Shown here: positions 35,427 through 45,118 of the stretch, piece after piece
Layout of the letters: each line of letters starts with the position of its first letter
Numbering within the stretch: the first letter of the stretch is position 1
Source of the DNA: Neobacillus sp. SuZ13
GTDB taxonomy: Bacteria > Bacillota > Bacilli > Bacillales > Cytobacillaceae
DNA: 64,000 bases
Assembly (NCBI RefSeq): GCF_030123365.1
Contig: NZ_CP126107.1
Location: 1,349,501 to 1,413,500, forward strand
Direction of reading: 5' to 3'
Program-made: the position numbers and the translations under genes
The notes under the pieces: generated by a model
Databases searched by the model: none
Told to the model about the DNA's origin: nothing
The model's input: the letters and a program-made list of their open reading frames with translations, nothing else

Positions 35427-36362
35427 ATGACAAAAAAGAAAATGGGGTTGCTGGTAATGGCTTATGGAACCCCATATACATTAGATGATTTAGAGGGATA
35501 CTATACCCACATTCGACATGGCCGGAAGCCCACTCCAGAAATGATCGAAGAACTTCGAAGCCGGTATGAGGCCATTGGAGGGATTTCCCCTTTAGCTAAG
35601 ATTACCCTTCTGCAAGCAGAAAAGCTCGAGGAACATTTAAATAGTGTTCAACAGGACATAGAATTCAAAATGTATCTTGGTTTAAAACACATTACCCCCT
35701 TTATTGAAGATGCAGTGAAACAAATGCATGATGACGGAATCGAAGAAGCTATTAGTATCGTTCTTGCTCCTCATTATTCAACTTTCAGCATAAAATCCTA
35801 TAATGGAAGAGCAATAGATGAAGCAAAAAAATTAGGTGGTAAGCTAAAAATTAGAGCCATAGACAGTTGGTATCAGGAACCAAAGTTTATTGATTATTGG
35901 GTTGACAAGGTAAAGGAAGTATTTACAGGAATGTCTCAAGTTGAGAGGGATCATTCTGTTCTGATTGTTTCCGCACATAGTCTGCCTGAAAAGATTCTCC
36001 AGTTCGGCGATCCTTACCCAAGCCAACTTCAAGAAACTGCAGACCTCATTGCAAAACAGGCAGGAATAAAAAATTATGTGGTAGGGTGGCAAAGTGCTGG
36101 GCAAACGCCAGAACCATGGCTTGGTCCAGATGTTCAGGATTTAACTAGGGATTTATACAATGACCATCATTATAAAGCGTTTGTATATGCACCAGTAGGG
36201 TTTGTATGTGAACACCTTGAAGTGCTGTATGATAATGATTTTGAATGTAGAAAAGTGACGGAAGAATTAGGTGCAAGTTATTATCGCCCAGAAATGCCTA
36301 ATGCTAAGGAAGAATTTATTGATGCATTATCGACCGTCATCCTTAAATTGACTGCAGAATAG
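35427..36362 (+). CDS. hemH: Coproporphyrin ferrochelatase
   Basis: 311 aa, the size of the monomeric Gram-positive enzyme (HemH/CpfC). [25 protein letters not shown] at the N-terminus, the catalytic-His segment [13 protein letters not shown] and the [10 protein letters not shown] segment are present. It inserts iron into coproporphyrin III in the coproporphyrin-dependent pathway. The 160-bp gap after hemE contains no recognised gene. ATG 35427 follows ACGAGGTGCG. Confidence 0.95.
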   Translation: MTKKKMGLLVMAYGTPYTLDDLEGYYTHIRHGRKPTPEMIEELRSRYEAIGGISPLAKITLLQAEKLEEHLNSVQQDIEFKMYLGLKHITPFIEDAVKQMHDDGIEEAISIVLAPHYSTFSIKSYNGRAIDEAKKLGGKLKIRAIDSWYQEPKFIDYWVDKVKEVFTGMSQVERDHSVLIVSAHSLPEKILQFGDPYPSQLQETADLIAKQAGIKNYVVGWQSAGQTPEPWLGPDVQDLTRDLYNDHHYKAFVYAPVGFVCEHLEVLYDNDFECRKVTEELGASYYRPEMPNAKEEFIDALSTVILKLTAE

Positions 36363-36396
36363 GCTTCAAAATGTGTGTTGAAGGAAGGTGACCACC

Positions 36397-37821
36397 GTGA
36401 CGGAAGAAAAACAAAAAATCATTATCATTGGGGGAGGGATTGCTGGGCTTACCTCAGCATTCTATCTTCAAAAAGCGATTCAGGAAGAGAATCTCCCTTT
36501 TGAGTTAAAACTTATCGAAGCATCCCATCGTCTCGGCGGCAAAATGCAAACCGTTATCAGGGATGGCTTTACAATTGAGAGAGGGCCGGATTCGTTTTTA
36601 GCCCGGAAATTGAGTATAAGCAGGCTTGCAAAGGAAGTAGGGATGGATGATCAATTAGTCCATAATTCCACAGGTAAATCATACGTTTTAGTTAATGAGA
36701 AACTTCACTCTATGCCCGGTGGTTCGATTATGGGAATCCCAACCGAAGTTGGACCTTTTCTCACAACTGGTCTTTTTTCCATTCCCGGTAAATTAAGAGC
36801 AGCAGCGGATTTCATTCTACCAAGGTCGGAAAGTGGAAAAGACCAATCCTTAGGTGAATTCTTCAGGAGAAGACTTGGAGATGAAGTTGTTGAAAACTTA
36901 ATTGAACCGTTATTGTCTGGAATTTATGCGGGGGATATTGATCAATTAAGTCTCATGTCTACTTTCCCTCAGTTTTATGAAGTAGAACAGAAATACAGAA
37001 GCCTGATCATTGGTATGAAAAAATCCACTCCTTCCCAACCGAAAACTCCTGTTAATAAGGAAAAAGCAAAAGGTGCCTTCTTAACTTTTAAAACAGGATT
37101 ACAATCGTTCGCTGAAGCCATAGAAGCAAAAATAGATCCCAAAACCATCTTAAAAGGTCATCGAGTTGATAAAATTACTAAGAACGGCAATAAATATGAT
37201 GTATATCTCAATAATGGAGAAACTTTAGTGGCAGATAGCATTATAGCAGCGACTCCTCATAAGATAACACAGTCGATGTTTGGGGATTATCGCTTTTTTG
37301 ATCCATTTAAAGAAGTCCCTTCGACATCAGTAGCCACCGTGGCTTTAGCTTTTCCTGAAGAAGCTGTGAAAAATGATATTGAGGGAACTGGGTTCGTCGT
37401 TTCTAGAAACAGTGATTATTCAATTACTGCATGTACTTGGACACACAAAAAGTGGGCACATTCAACACCAAAAGGTAAAGTACTTTTACGTTGTTATGTT
37501 GGACGAGCAGGAGAAGAAACCATCGTCGACCTCTCTGATGATCGAATTATCAAGATTGTCTTGGATGATTTGAAAAAGACCATGGATATCACAATGAATC
37601 CTGATTTTTCAATTATTTCACGTTGGCAAAATTCAATGCCTCAATATACCGTTGGACATAAACAGCGTTTAACGGACATCTTAGACCATATGAATGCTGA
37701 ACTGCCTGGGGTATTTTTAGCAGGGGCTTCTTATGGCGGTGTTGGACTCCCAGATTGCATTGATCAAGGTGAGGCAGCCGTCCAAAATGTATTAAATTAT
37801 TTAAAAAAAGAAAATTCCTAA
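36397..37821 (+). CDS. hemY: Coproporphyrinogen III oxidase (HemY/CgoX)
   Basis: 474 aa. FAD-binding GGGIAGL lies near the N-terminus (about residues 12-18) followed by the ERGPDSFL segment; the C-terminal GVGLPDCIDQGEAA closes the FAD site. In Gram-positive bacteria this oxygen-dependent enzyme makes coproporphyrin III for HemH. GTG 36397 is favoured over GTG 36388, which overlaps the AAGGAAGG site. Confidence 0.94.
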   Translation: MTEEKQKIIIIGGGIAGLTSAFYLQKAIQEENLPFELKLIEASHRLGGKMQTVIRDGFTIERGPDSFLARKLSISRLAKEVGMDDQLVHNSTGKSYVLVNEKLHSMPGGSIMGIPTEVGPFLTTGLFSIPGKLRAAADFILPRSESGKDQSLGEFFRRRLGDEVVENLIEPLLSGIYAGDIDQLSLMSTFPQFYEVEQKYRSLIIGMKKSTPSQPKTPVNKEKAKGAFLTFKTGLQSFAEAIEAKIDPKTILKGHRVDKITKNGNKYDVYLNNGETLVADSIIAATPHKITQSMFGDYRFFDPFKEVPSTSVATVALAFPEEAVKNDIEGTGFVVSRNSDYSITACTWTHKKWAHSTPKGKVLLRCYVGRAGEETIVDLSDDRIIKIVLDDLKKTMDITMNPDFSIISRWQNSMPQYTVGHKQRLTDILDHMNAELPGVFLAGASYGGVGLPDCIDQGEAAVQNVLNYLKKENS

Positions 37822-37824
37822 ACC

Positions 37825-37856
37825 GAAGCTGTACATTGCTGGCAGCTTCTTTTTTC
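37825..37856 (+). terminator. Terminator of the hem genes
   Basis: GAAGCTG / CAGCTTC stem with an 11-nt loop and T6. Confidence 0.85.
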
Positions 37857-37992
37857 TGCTTGCATTCGGTTCAAGGCTTTAAGGCTGTTATATCAAATGG
37901 TGACATTTATTTTCGGCTGTTTTTTTTTTATAATAAAGTGATATGGTTTTTTAGCATTGTAGGAACTAACACTATGAAGTGGAGGCGTTATT

Positions 37993-38727
37993 TTGAAACT
38001 TACGATTATTGGTTATTGGGGTGGATATCCTAAGCAAAATGAAGCAAGTTCTGGTTATCTGCTTGAACATGATGGCTTTCAATTATTAATTGATTGTGGA
38101 AGCGGGGTACTTTCTAAGTTACAAAATGTTACCAAGCCTGAGGAACTAGATGCGGTAATCCTTTCGCATTACCATCCTGACCATATTGCAGATATTGGCG
38201 TCTTACAGCATGCAAGATTAATCCAAGGCTTTTTAGGAAAGAAGACCCGAACATTGCCTCTATATAGTCATGATTTGGATCAATATGAATTTAGCAAATT
38301 AACCTATAAAGATATAACAAAAGGAGTTGCCTATAACCCTAGTGAGGTTCTCACCATCGGTCCATTTCATGTTTCTTTTCTGAGAACAGATCACCCGGCC
38401 CCGTGCTATGCGATGAGAATAGAAGCAGCTGGAAAAGCAATTGTCTATACTGGTGATAGTTCGTATAAAGAGGAGTTTATTGAGTTCAGTCGAAATGCTG
38501 ATTTACTGCTTTGTGAATGTAACTTTTATGGACATCAAAATGGAAAATCAGCTGGGCACATGAACAGTATTGACGCTGGAAGGTTTGCACATAAAGCAAA
38601 AGTGAAGCAATTAATTCTAACTCATTTGCCTCACTATGGATCATTACCTCAGTTAATTACTGAAGCATCAAGTGAGTTTACTGGTATTATTAGGCTTGCA
38701 AAAGAATTTCAATCTATTTCAATATAA
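37993..38727 (+). CDS. yhfI: Metallo-beta-lactamase-fold hydrolase YhfI
   Basis: 244 aa. The MBL metal motif SHYHPDHIAD and further ligands (YTGDSSY, AGHMNS, LTHLPHYG) are in the RNase Z-like order. TTG 37993 is preceded by GGAGGCG. It lies 17 bp upstream of lplJ with which it is probably co-transcribed, as in B. subtilis. The substrate is unknown. Confidence 0.87.
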   Translation: MKLTIIGYWGGYPKQNEASSGYLLEHDGFQLLIDCGSGVLSKLQNVTKPEELDAVILSHYHPDHIADIGVLQHARLIQGFLGKKTRTLPLYSHDLDQYEFSKLTYKDITKGVAYNPSEVLTIGPFHVSFLRTDHPAPCYAMRIEAAGKAIVYTGDSSYKEEFIEFSRNADLLLCECNFYGHQNGKSAGHMNSIDAGRFAHKAKVKQLILTHLPHYGSLPQLITEASSEFTGIIRLAKEFQSISI

Positions 38728-38743
38728 GAAGGGGCCATCAACT

Positions 38744-39733
38744 ATGTTATTTATTGATAATAAAGGAGTCACTGATCCACAGATAAATTTGGCAATTGAG
38801 GAGTACGCTCTGAAAAATCTTGATATTAATGAAACGTATTTATTATTTTACATAAATGAACCATCGATCATTATTGGGAAGAACCAAAATACAATTGAAG
38901 AAATTAATACAGAGTATGTGGAAGGTAACGGCATTAAAGTTGTTCGCAGGCTGTCCGGCGGCGGTGCGGTCTATCATGATCTTGGTAATTTAAACTTTAG
39001 TTTTATCACTAAGGATGACGGAGAAAGTTTTCATAATTTCCGTAAATTTACTGAACCTGTTGTGACTGCATTAAAAAAATTAGGGATAAACGCGGAATTA
39101 AGCGGCAGAAATGACATTGAGGTTGGAGGCAGAAAGATTTCTGGAAATGCCCAATTTTCAACCAAGGGTAGAATGTTTAGCCATGGGACGTTAATGCTGA
39201 ATTCAGAAATAGAAAATGTCGTCTCGGCGTTAAAAGTGAAAAAAGATAAAATTGAGTCTAAAGGAATTAAATCTGTCCGCAGCCGGGTTGCTAATATTTC
39301 TGAGTTTCTTACTGAAAGGATGGAAATTGGTGAATTCAGATCCTTACTGTTAAAGAATATTTTTGAGGGGCAAGAAGAAATTCCAGAATATATTCTCACG
39401 AAGGAGGATTGGGAAAAAATTCACCAACTTTCAAAAGAACGCTACCAAAACTGGGACTGGAACTATGGAAGATCGCCTAAATTTAATTTACAACATTCTC
39501 ACCGCTTTCCTGTAGGCAGTATTGATGTTCGGTTAGAGGTTAATAAGGGCGTCATTGAAAATTGTAAAATTTATGGCGACTTTTTTGGTGTAGGTGATGT
39601 AAGTGAAATAGAGGAGAAGTTAACGGGGACACGTTATGAAAAAAATGAAATCGAAAAGGCACTTGCAGACATTGACACAACCCATTACTTTGGAAATATT
39701 TCAAAGGAAGATTTTTTTAATTTATTATATTAA
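38744..39733 (+). CDS. lplJ: Lipoate-protein ligase LplJ
   Basis: 329 aa. The biotin/lipoate transferase core has VVRRLSGGGAVYHDLGNLNFS and GRKISGNAQ, and the C-terminal accessory domain follows. It adenylates free lipoate and loads it on E2 and GcvH domains. ATG 38744 follows AAGAAGGGG. Length matches B. subtilis LplJ (YhfJ). Confidence 0.94.
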   Translation: MLFIDNKGVTDPQINLAIEEYALKNLDINETYLLFYINEPSIIIGKNQNTIEEINTEYVEGNGIKVVRRLSGGGAVYHDLGNLNFSFITKDDGESFHNFRKFTEPVVTALKKLGINAELSGRNDIEVGGRKISGNAQFSTKGRMFSHGTLMLNSEIENVVSALKVKKDKIESKGIKSVRSRVANISEFLTERMEIGEFRSLLLKNIFEGQEEIPEYILTKEDWEKIHQLSKERYQNWDWNYGRSPKFNLQHSHRFPVGSIDVRLEVNKGVIENCKIYGDFFGVGDVSEIEEKLTGTRYEKNEIEKALADIDTTHYFGNISKEDFFNLLY

Positions 39734-39740
39734 GAGGCGG

Positions 39741-39775
39741 GGCACAGCGTTTTCAAATGCTGTGCCATTTTTTTA
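39741..39775 (+). terminator. Terminator of yhfI-lplJ
   Basis: GGCACAGC / GCTGTGCC stem, 10-nt loop, then ATTTTTTTAT. Confidence 0.9.
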
Positions 39776-39852
39776 TTTGAATTTCCAAGTATTATACTTG
39801 AATAGGTTCTTTTCTTTTAATATAATATGTTTAGAAAATTGCTACTATTTTG

Positions 39853-39870
39853 TGAATGAACGTTCATTCA
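39853..39870. promoter_or_regulatory. FadR operator upstream of lcfB
   Basis: Perfect 18-bp palindrome TGAATGAAC/GTTCATTCA, matching the Bacillus FadR (YsiA) box TGAATGA...TCATTCA. It sits 16 bp upstream of the lcfB start, overlapping the expected promoter, so fatty-acid-relieved repression is likely. Confidence 0.85.
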
Positions 39871-39886
39871 ACTAAGGGGGAGAAAT

Positions 39887-41449
39887 ATGAATCTTTTATC
39901 AAAGTTTGAAGAATCAGCGAAGAACTTTGCTGCTAAACCAGCCTATTATTTTATGAACCAATCATGTACTTATGCTGAATTAGATGGTGCAATTACTCAA
40001 TTTGCATCAGGTTTAGAAAAATTAGGGGTAAAACCAGGAGATCATATTGCATTATTGTTGGGGAACTCGCCGCACTTTGTAATAAGCTTATATGGGGCAT
40101 TACGTTTGGGGGCAACTGTTATTCCCGTGAATCCCATATATACTGCTGATGAGATTGGCTACATATTAAATAATGGTGACGTTAAAGCAGTTATCGGGCT
40201 TGACCTGGCGATCCCATTAGTTGAAAAAATACACACCTCCCTTTCCAAAATAGAGCACTATATTATTTGTGAAACCACACCAACTAGCAATGTAGAATCG
40301 AAGATTGAGAACCTATCATGCTCTTCGAAAATGAAATCGTTTTCAAAGGTGATTGCTGCTGGAGACTTAACCTTTAAAGGACCTGAGCTCCAAGACGATG
40401 ATACGGCTGTCATTCTTTATACTTCCGGTACTACAGGCCAACCAAAGGGTGCGATGTTAACCCATAAAAATTTATATAGTAATGCTAAAGATGTTAGTGA
40501 GTATTTGAAAATGAATTCCGAAGATAAAGTAGTAACGGTTCTTCCTATGTTCCATGTTTTCTGTTTGACTGTTGCCTTAAATGCACCATTATTAAGTGGC
40601 GCAACGCTATTAATAGCCTCAAAATTTAGTCCAAAAGAAATTTTTGAACTAATTAAAGAAAATAAAGCTACGGTCTTTGCGGGTGTCCCAACCATGTATA
40701 ATTTCCTTCTTCAATATCCAGATGGAAATCCTGAAGACTTAAAATCTTTACGCCTATGTATTTCAGGAGGGGCTTCCTTACCTGTAGCCCTCTTAAAGAA
40801 TTTTGAACAAAAATTTAGTGTTGTCATTTCTGAAGGCTATGGGTTGTCTGAGGCTTCTCCTGTTACCTGCTTTAATCCGCTTGACCGCCCGCGTAAGCCA
40901 GGATCGATCGGTACATCCATCCTCCGTGTTGAAAATAAAATCCTGAATGAGCTTGGTGAAGAAGTCGCTATTGGTGAAGTAGGAGAATTGGTTGTAAGAG
41001 GTCCTAATGTCATGAAGGGGTACTATAAAATGCCTGAAGAAACAGCAGCAATTATTAGAAATGGCTGGCTTCATACTGGTGATCTGGCCAGAATGGATGA
41101 AGATGGGTATTTTTATATTGTCGATCGGAAAAAGGATCTCATCCTAGTGGGCGGCTATAATGTCTATCCGCGTGAAGTGGAAGAGGCTATTTATACCCAT
41201 TCAGATATTGTCGAGGTGGCTGTTCTCGGCGTTCCAGACCCGAATCTTGGGGAGGCTGTAAAAGCTTTTGTGGTCAGCAAGAATCCTGAGCTAACAACTG
41301 AACAATTACTTGATTATTGTAAGGAGCGTTTAGCCAAATATAAAATTCCATCTTCTATTGAATTCATTGAAGAACTTCCAAAGAATACAACCGGGAAAAT
41401 CTTAAGACGGGCACTAAAGACACAAGTAGCCCAAACTGTCAGTAACTAG
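39887..41449 (+). CDS. lcfB: Long-chain fatty acid CoA ligase LcfB
   Basis: 520 aa ANL-family enzyme. The AMP-binding motif LYTSGTTGQPKGAMLTH, the GYGLSEASPVT segment, the hinge GWLHTGDLARMDEDGYFYIVDRKKD and the C-terminal Lys in PKNTTGKILRR are all present. It activates fatty acids to acyl-CoA for beta-oxidation. A FadR box immediately upstream supports the assignment to lcfB (YhfL). ATG 39887 follows AAGGGGGAG. Confidence 0.94.
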   Translation: MNLLSKFEESAKNFAAKPAYYFMNQSCTYAELDGAITQFASGLEKLGVKPGDHIALLLGNSPHFVISLYGALRLGATVIPVNPIYTADEIGYILNNGDVKAVIGLDLAIPLVEKIHTSLSKIEHYIICETTPTSNVESKIENLSCSSKMKSFSKVIAAGDLTFKGPELQDDDTAVILYTSGTTGQPKGAMLTHKNLYSNAKDVSEYLKMNSEDKVVTVLPMFHVFCLTVALNAPLLSGATLLIASKFSPKEIFELIKENKATVFAGVPTMYNFLLQYPDGNPEDLKSLRLCISGGASLPVALLKNFEQKFSVVISEGYGLSEASPVTCFNPLDRPRKPGSIGTSILRVENKILNELGEEVAIGEVGELVVRGPNVMKGYYKMPEETAAIIRNGWLHTGDLARMDEDGYFYIVDRKKDLILVGGYNVYPREVEEAIYTHSDIVEVAVLGVPDPNLGEAVKAFVVSKNPELTTEQLLDYCKERLAKYKIPSSIEFIEELPKNTTGKILRRALKTQVAQTVSN

Positions 41450-41463
41450 TATTTATTTCGGAG

Positions 41464-41488
41464 GGCAGGTTGTGTTAACCTGTCTTTT
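41464..41488 (+). terminator. Terminator or attenuator after lcfB
   Basis: GGCAGGTT / AACCTGTC stem (one G-U) with GTGTT loop and T5. Read-through to the following enoyl-CoA hydratase gene may be partial. Confidence 0.7.
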
Positions 41489-41499
41489 TAAGGGGGAGC

Positions 41500-42279
41500 A
41501 TGGTGGAGTCAATTTTGCTGGAATTTAAAAATCATGTGGCAGTTGTCACAATTAATCGGGCCGATTCTCTAAATGCGTTTAATTATGAAACCTTACTGGT
41601 CTTACAGAAAAAGGTCGAAGAAATTCGAATAAATCCAGAAGTTCGGGCAGTTCTTTTTATTGGTGCCGGTGAAAGGGCATTTAGTGTGGGGGCTGACTTA
41701 AAGGAACGAAAAACATTAACGGATGAACAAGTGAAGCGAAATCTTTATAAAATTAATGAAGTTTTTACAGCGATTGATAGTCTGCCTCAACCGACTATTG
41801 CCGCGATAAATGGGTTTGCGTTTGGTGGGGGAATGGAGTTAGCTTTGGCTTGTGATTTCCGCTTTGCAGCTAAAGAAGCACTAATGGGGTTAACGGAAAC
41901 GAGTCTTGCCATCATTCCTGGTGCAGGGGGGACACAACGTTTACCGCGCTTGATTGGTCAGGCTAAGGCATTAGAACTCATTTTAACTGCACGGCGCTTG
42001 TCCGCAGATGAGGCTTTTATCTATGGACTGATAACAAAAGTTGTGGAGCGGAAGGAATTAATGACAGAATGTTTAGCTTTTTGTTCGCAATTACTGGCAA
42101 ATGGCCCAATTGCCGTGCAACAGGCTAAGTTTGCCATAAAGAATGGGATGAATACGGACCTAAACACAGGATTACAAATTGAACGTAAGGCATACGAGGT
42201 AACACTCCCAACAGAAGACCGAATCGAAGCATTGCAGGCCTTCGCTGAAAAAAGAAAGCCTGCCTTTAAAGGGAAATAA
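41500..42279 (+). CDS. Enoyl-CoA hydratase/isomerase
   Basis: 259 aa crotonase family. NRADSLNAFN, the oxyanion-hole GERAFSVGADLKERK, and NGFAFGGGMELALACDFRFA are followed by ETSLAIIPGAGGTQRLPRLIG; both glutamate-bearing loops are present, so active hydratase is likely. ATG 41500 almost touches the GGGGGAG site; GTG 41503 may be the real start. Next to lcfB, it suggests fatty-acid or branched-chain beta-oxidation (family also includes methylglutaconyl-CoA hydratase). Confidence 0.88.
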   Translation: MVESILLEFKNHVAVVTINRADSLNAFNYETLLVLQKKVEEIRINPEVRAVLFIGAGERAFSVGADLKERKTLTDEQVKRNLYKINEVFTAIDSLPQPTIAAINGFAFGGGMELALACDFRFAAKEALMGLTETSLAIIPGAGGTQRLPRLIGQAKALELILTARRLSADEAFIYGLITKVVERKELMTECLAFCSQLLANGPIAVQQAKFAIKNGMNTDLNTGLQIERKAYEVTLPTEDRIEALQAFAEKRKPAFKGK

Positions 42280-42281
42280 AG

Positions 42282-42311
42282 AAACATGGTGCCTTGGCGC
42301 CATGTTTTTTT
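42282..42311 (+). terminator. Terminator of the enoyl-CoA hydratase gene
   Basis: ACATGG-GCC / GGC-CCATGT stem followed by T7. Confidence 0.88.
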
Positions 42312-42381
42312 ATTCTATTTTTACTGAAAATTTGCTATTATTTAATTTTAAATGGGTAAGTGCAACAAGGGGGGAATAGAG

Positions 42382-43110
42382 TTGGCGGATCTAGCATTTA
42401 GTAAAGAATCGTCGGAATTTAAAAAAGGGATTCAAGCCGGGATAAGTATCGGAATTGGCTATTTTCCAATTGCGCTGACCTTTGGTCTTCTCGCTAAGAC
42501 TTCGGGACTATCTCTATATGAAACGGTGTTAATGAGCTTAATTGTATTTGCTGGTGCATCCCAATACATATCACTGAGCCTGATCGCCTATGGTACAGGA
42601 ATATTTGAAATTATTTTAACAACGTTTATCGTAAATATTCGTCATTTCCTAATGAGTACATCCCTGAATGAAAAGGTAGAAGAGGACCATCTTCTTAATA
42701 AGTTGATTTATTCATTTGGGATAACCGATGAAACATTTTCAGTGGTTGCTACAAAAGAAGGACCGGCGGCAACCGGTTTTTTATTCGGTGTTATCTCGGT
42801 ATCATATTCTAGTTGGGTAGTTTTTTCTGGACTGGGTCATTTGATTGGAGCTAACCTGCCTCAAACCCTACAGGAAAGCATGGGGGTCGCGCTATATGCC
42901 ATGTTTATTGGACTTCTAGTCCCATCTATGAAAAAGAGCATAAAGGTAGTATTTCTGGCAGTACTAGGTGCGATATTTAATTCGATTTTTACCATTGGAA
43001 ACCTTATGGCTCAAGGCTGGGCCATTGTTAGCGCCACCCTTTTATCAGCCATCATTATCGAATCAGTTGAAGTAATTAAAAGAAATCGGAGTGTAAGACA
43101 TGAAAACTGA
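42382..43110 (+). CDS. azlC: AzlC-family branched-chain amino acid exporter subunit
   Basis: 242 aa from TTG 42382 (AAGGGGGG upstream). Contains the family sequence GISIGIGYFPIALTFGLLAK and multiple helices; FIVNIRHFLMS is a typical AzlC segment. With AzlD it makes a two-component exporter of branched-chain amino acids or azaleucine. The 11-nt overlap with azlD indicates coupling. Confidence 0.87.
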   Translation: MADLAFSKESSEFKKGIQAGISIGIGYFPIALTFGLLAKTSGLSLYETVLMSLIVFAGASQYISLSLIAYGTGIFEIILTTFIVNIRHFLMSTSLNEKVEEDHLLNKLIYSFGITDETFSVVATKEGPAATGFLFGVISVSYSSWVVFSGLGHLIGANLPQTLQESMGVALYAMFIGLLVPSMKKSIKVVFLAVLGAIFNSIFTIGNLMAQGWAIVSATLLSAIIIESVEVIKRNRSVRHEN

Positions 43111-43408
43111 AATCGTTTGGATGATTCTTGGAATGGGTTTGGTTACATATATTCCACGTATGATGCCTTTTGTTTTATTCAAAGGAAAAGAACTGCCTCC
43201 CTTTATTCAAGGAGTATTAAAAAATGTTCCGTATGCCACACTGGGGGCACTAATTTTCCCTGCAATAATTTTTATCCAAAAGGATGATATCTGGTATGGG
43301 GTATTAGGGGCTGCCGCTGCTTTTATTGCTGCTTTTTTAGGAGCTAATGTTATTTTAGTAGTGCTTGGTTCTATCGCTGTCCTATCCATTTATTCGTATC
43401 TTATGTAA
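43100..43408 (+). CDS. azlD: AzlD-family exporter subunit
   Basis: 102 aa with three hydrophobic helices and the conserved VTYIPRMMPFVL near the N-terminus. Always paired with AzlC; here the start overlaps azlC. The stop is immediately followed by a terminator. Confidence 0.87.
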   Translation: MKTEIVWMILGMGLVTYIPRMMPFVLFKGKELPPFIQGVLKNVPYATLGALIFPAIIFIQKDDIWYGVLGAAAAFIAAFLGANVILVVLGSIAVLSIYSYLM

Positions 43409-43435
43409 GTCGGTATTTAAATACCGGCTTTTTTT
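43409..43435 (+). terminator. Terminator of azlCD
   Basis: GTCGGTATTT / AAATACCGGC inverted repeat with essentially no loop beyond the central bases, then T7. Confidence 0.88.
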
Positions 43436-43637
43436 ATTGTATAGGAAATTATAAAATAATCTATTGTGGATAAATTCAAATGGCTCTCTGAATCCAGCTC
43501 CAGCGCCCAGCGGCTAGTGTACTTCGCTCTCCGCCCTACGATAAGTCAAGCACGAATGCGCTCCGCTCTTCGTGTTTTCCTTTATCTCGGTTGGAGCGCT
43601 CCAGTCCATACGCCGCAAAACGGGCGCTTAAGCTTTT
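43434..43637. repeat. Interspersed repeat B, uninterrupted copy
   Basis: 204-bp element directly after the azlCD terminator, matching 30184-30513 without the 126-bp nested repeat C. Hallmarks are CTCTGAATCCAGCTCCAGCG, CCCTACGATAAGTCAAGC and GGAGCGCTCCAGTCCATACG. Both full copies start at a terminator T tract. The 109 bp that follow, up to yhfN, hold no recognised feature except the yhfN promoter region. Confidence 0.88.
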
Positions 43638-43746
43638 TGTTCTTGTCTAGGCTCAAGCACGGAGGCACTTGCATTTTAATTGTTCTAATTTGTCCTTTTT
43701 TAACTAAACTAAGTATAGAGAGTTTGTACAAGAAGGGGGACAAATC

Positions 43747-45018
43747 ATGGCGAGAAAAATGGGAGTCTATGCGGTTGTGGGCTACATTCTATATGGATTG
43801 TTTTTTTATTGGTATTTATTTTATTTTGCTGACTCAAGCCTTCCTTTCGAATATGAAGGATCGAAGGCTGACCCGGCCACCTTTTTGAATGGCAGGGAAC
43901 TTATGCTGAGTGAGGAGTACTCTAAAATAAGAAATTTATTATTTTTCTTATCTACTCCCTTAGAATGGCTTATTTACTTCTTAATATTATTATTCGGCTT
44001 ATCTAAAGCAATTAAGAATTGGGCTGAAAACTCCTCTAGGTATAAACTGCTCCAAACAGCCATTTATCTGCTTTGGTTATCTGTTTTCGCTTATTTGGCG
44101 ACATTTCCATTAAGCTATATTAGTTTTAAATTATCAAAAACGTATCATATTTCGACCCAGTCGTTTGCTTCTTGGATGAAAGATGAGTTAATAGATTTTT
44201 GGATTAATTATGGGACGTGGCTGATCATTGTCCCGGTATTATACTGGTTGATGAAGAAAAGTCAGAAACGCTGGTGGCTGTATGGGTGGCTTTTATCCAT
44301 TCCATTTACATTATTTATGATGTTTCTCCAGCCAGTTGTGATTGACCCGCTTTATAATGACTTTTATCCTTTAAAAAATAAAGCATTGGAAACAAAAATC
44401 TTGACCTTGGCCGAAAAGGCTCAAATTCCAGCTACTCATGTATTTGAAGTGAATAAGTCAGAAGAAACGAATGCTTTAAATGCCTATGTTACGGGGATTG
44501 GTTCTAATGCTCGGATTGTCCTGTGGGATACTACCTTAAATAAACTATCGGATAATCAAATCTTATTTATAATGGCTCATGAAATGTGCCATTATGTTGA
44601 AAAACATATTTATTTTGGAATAGCTGGCTACTTGCTAATATCACTGCTCGGTTTGTATTTGACCTATAGGATTATGAATTGGGCAACTAGACGATGGGGT
44701 AACGAATTGAAAATCTCCGATGTAAGAGATATCCGTTCACTGCCATTATTTTTTATGATTCTTTCGATGCTTCTGTTTGCTGCCAGTCCATTTACCAATT
44801 TTACTTCTCGTTATCAGGAAACTCGGGCTGACAAATATGCGATTGAAATGACAAAAAATCCAGAAGCAGCAATTACATCTTTTCAGGAATTAACTCGTTC
44901 CGGTTTAAGTCAAGTAAATCCGCCGTTATTAGTAAAAATCTTCAGGTATACCCATCCTTCCATGCTTGACCGGATATCGGCGCTTGAAGAGTACGAATTG
45001 AAGCATAGAAATAAATAG
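43747..45018 (+). CDS. yhfN: M48-family (Ste24/CAAX-type) membrane metalloprotease YhfN
   Basis: 423 aa. HEMCH at residues 278-282 is the HExxH zinc site, with the third ligand in the downstream SRYQETRADKYAIEM. Six or seven helices, including two before and three after the catalytic region, match Ste24-type proteases. Length matches B. subtilis YhfN. The start ATG 43747 follows AGAAGGGGGA. The natural substrate is unknown. Confidence 0.92.
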   Translation: MARKMGVYAVVGYILYGLFFYWYLFYFADSSLPFEYEGSKADPATFLNGRELMLSEEYSKIRNLLFFLSTPLEWLIYFLILLFGLSKAIKNWAENSSRYKLLQTAIYLLWLSVFAYLATFPLSYISFKLSKTYHISTQSFASWMKDELIDFWINYGTWLIIVPVLYWLMKKSQKRWWLYGWLLSIPFTLFMMFLQPVVIDPLYNDFYPLKNKALETKILTLAEKAQIPATHVFEVNKSEETNALNAYVTGIGSNARIVLWDTTLNKLSDNQILFIMAHEMCHYVEKHIYFGIAGYLLISLLGLYLTYRIMNWATRRWGNELKISDVRDIRSLPLFFMILSMLLFAASPFTNFTSRYQETRADKYAIEMTKNPEAAITSFQELTRSGLSQVNPPLLVKIFRYTHPSMLDRISALEEYELKHRNK

Positions 45019-45036
45019 GCACAAACCTAAAATGGG

Positions 45037-45070
45037 CACAGACATCGTTAGACGTCTGCAGCCTTTTTTT
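45037..45070 (+). terminator. Terminator of yhfN
   Basis: CAGAC...GTCTG stem with T8 a few bases downstream. Confidence 0.75.
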
Positions 45071-45088
45071 TGGGTGGAAAATAAAAAA

Positions 45089-45106
45089 GCCGTCAGTCAT
45101 GACGGC
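45089..45106 (-). terminator. Terminator of the IDEAL-domain gene
   Basis: GCCGTCA / TGACGGC stem followed on the minus strand by TTTTTT. Confidence 0.85.
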
Positions 45107-45118
45107 AGTTAAAAGTAA

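Noticed and set aside
43466-43888. 140-aa ORF across repeat B and the start of yhfN
   Set aside because: The frame exists only because the repeat is GC-rich; it overlaps yhfN, which has a good start and HExxH motif.
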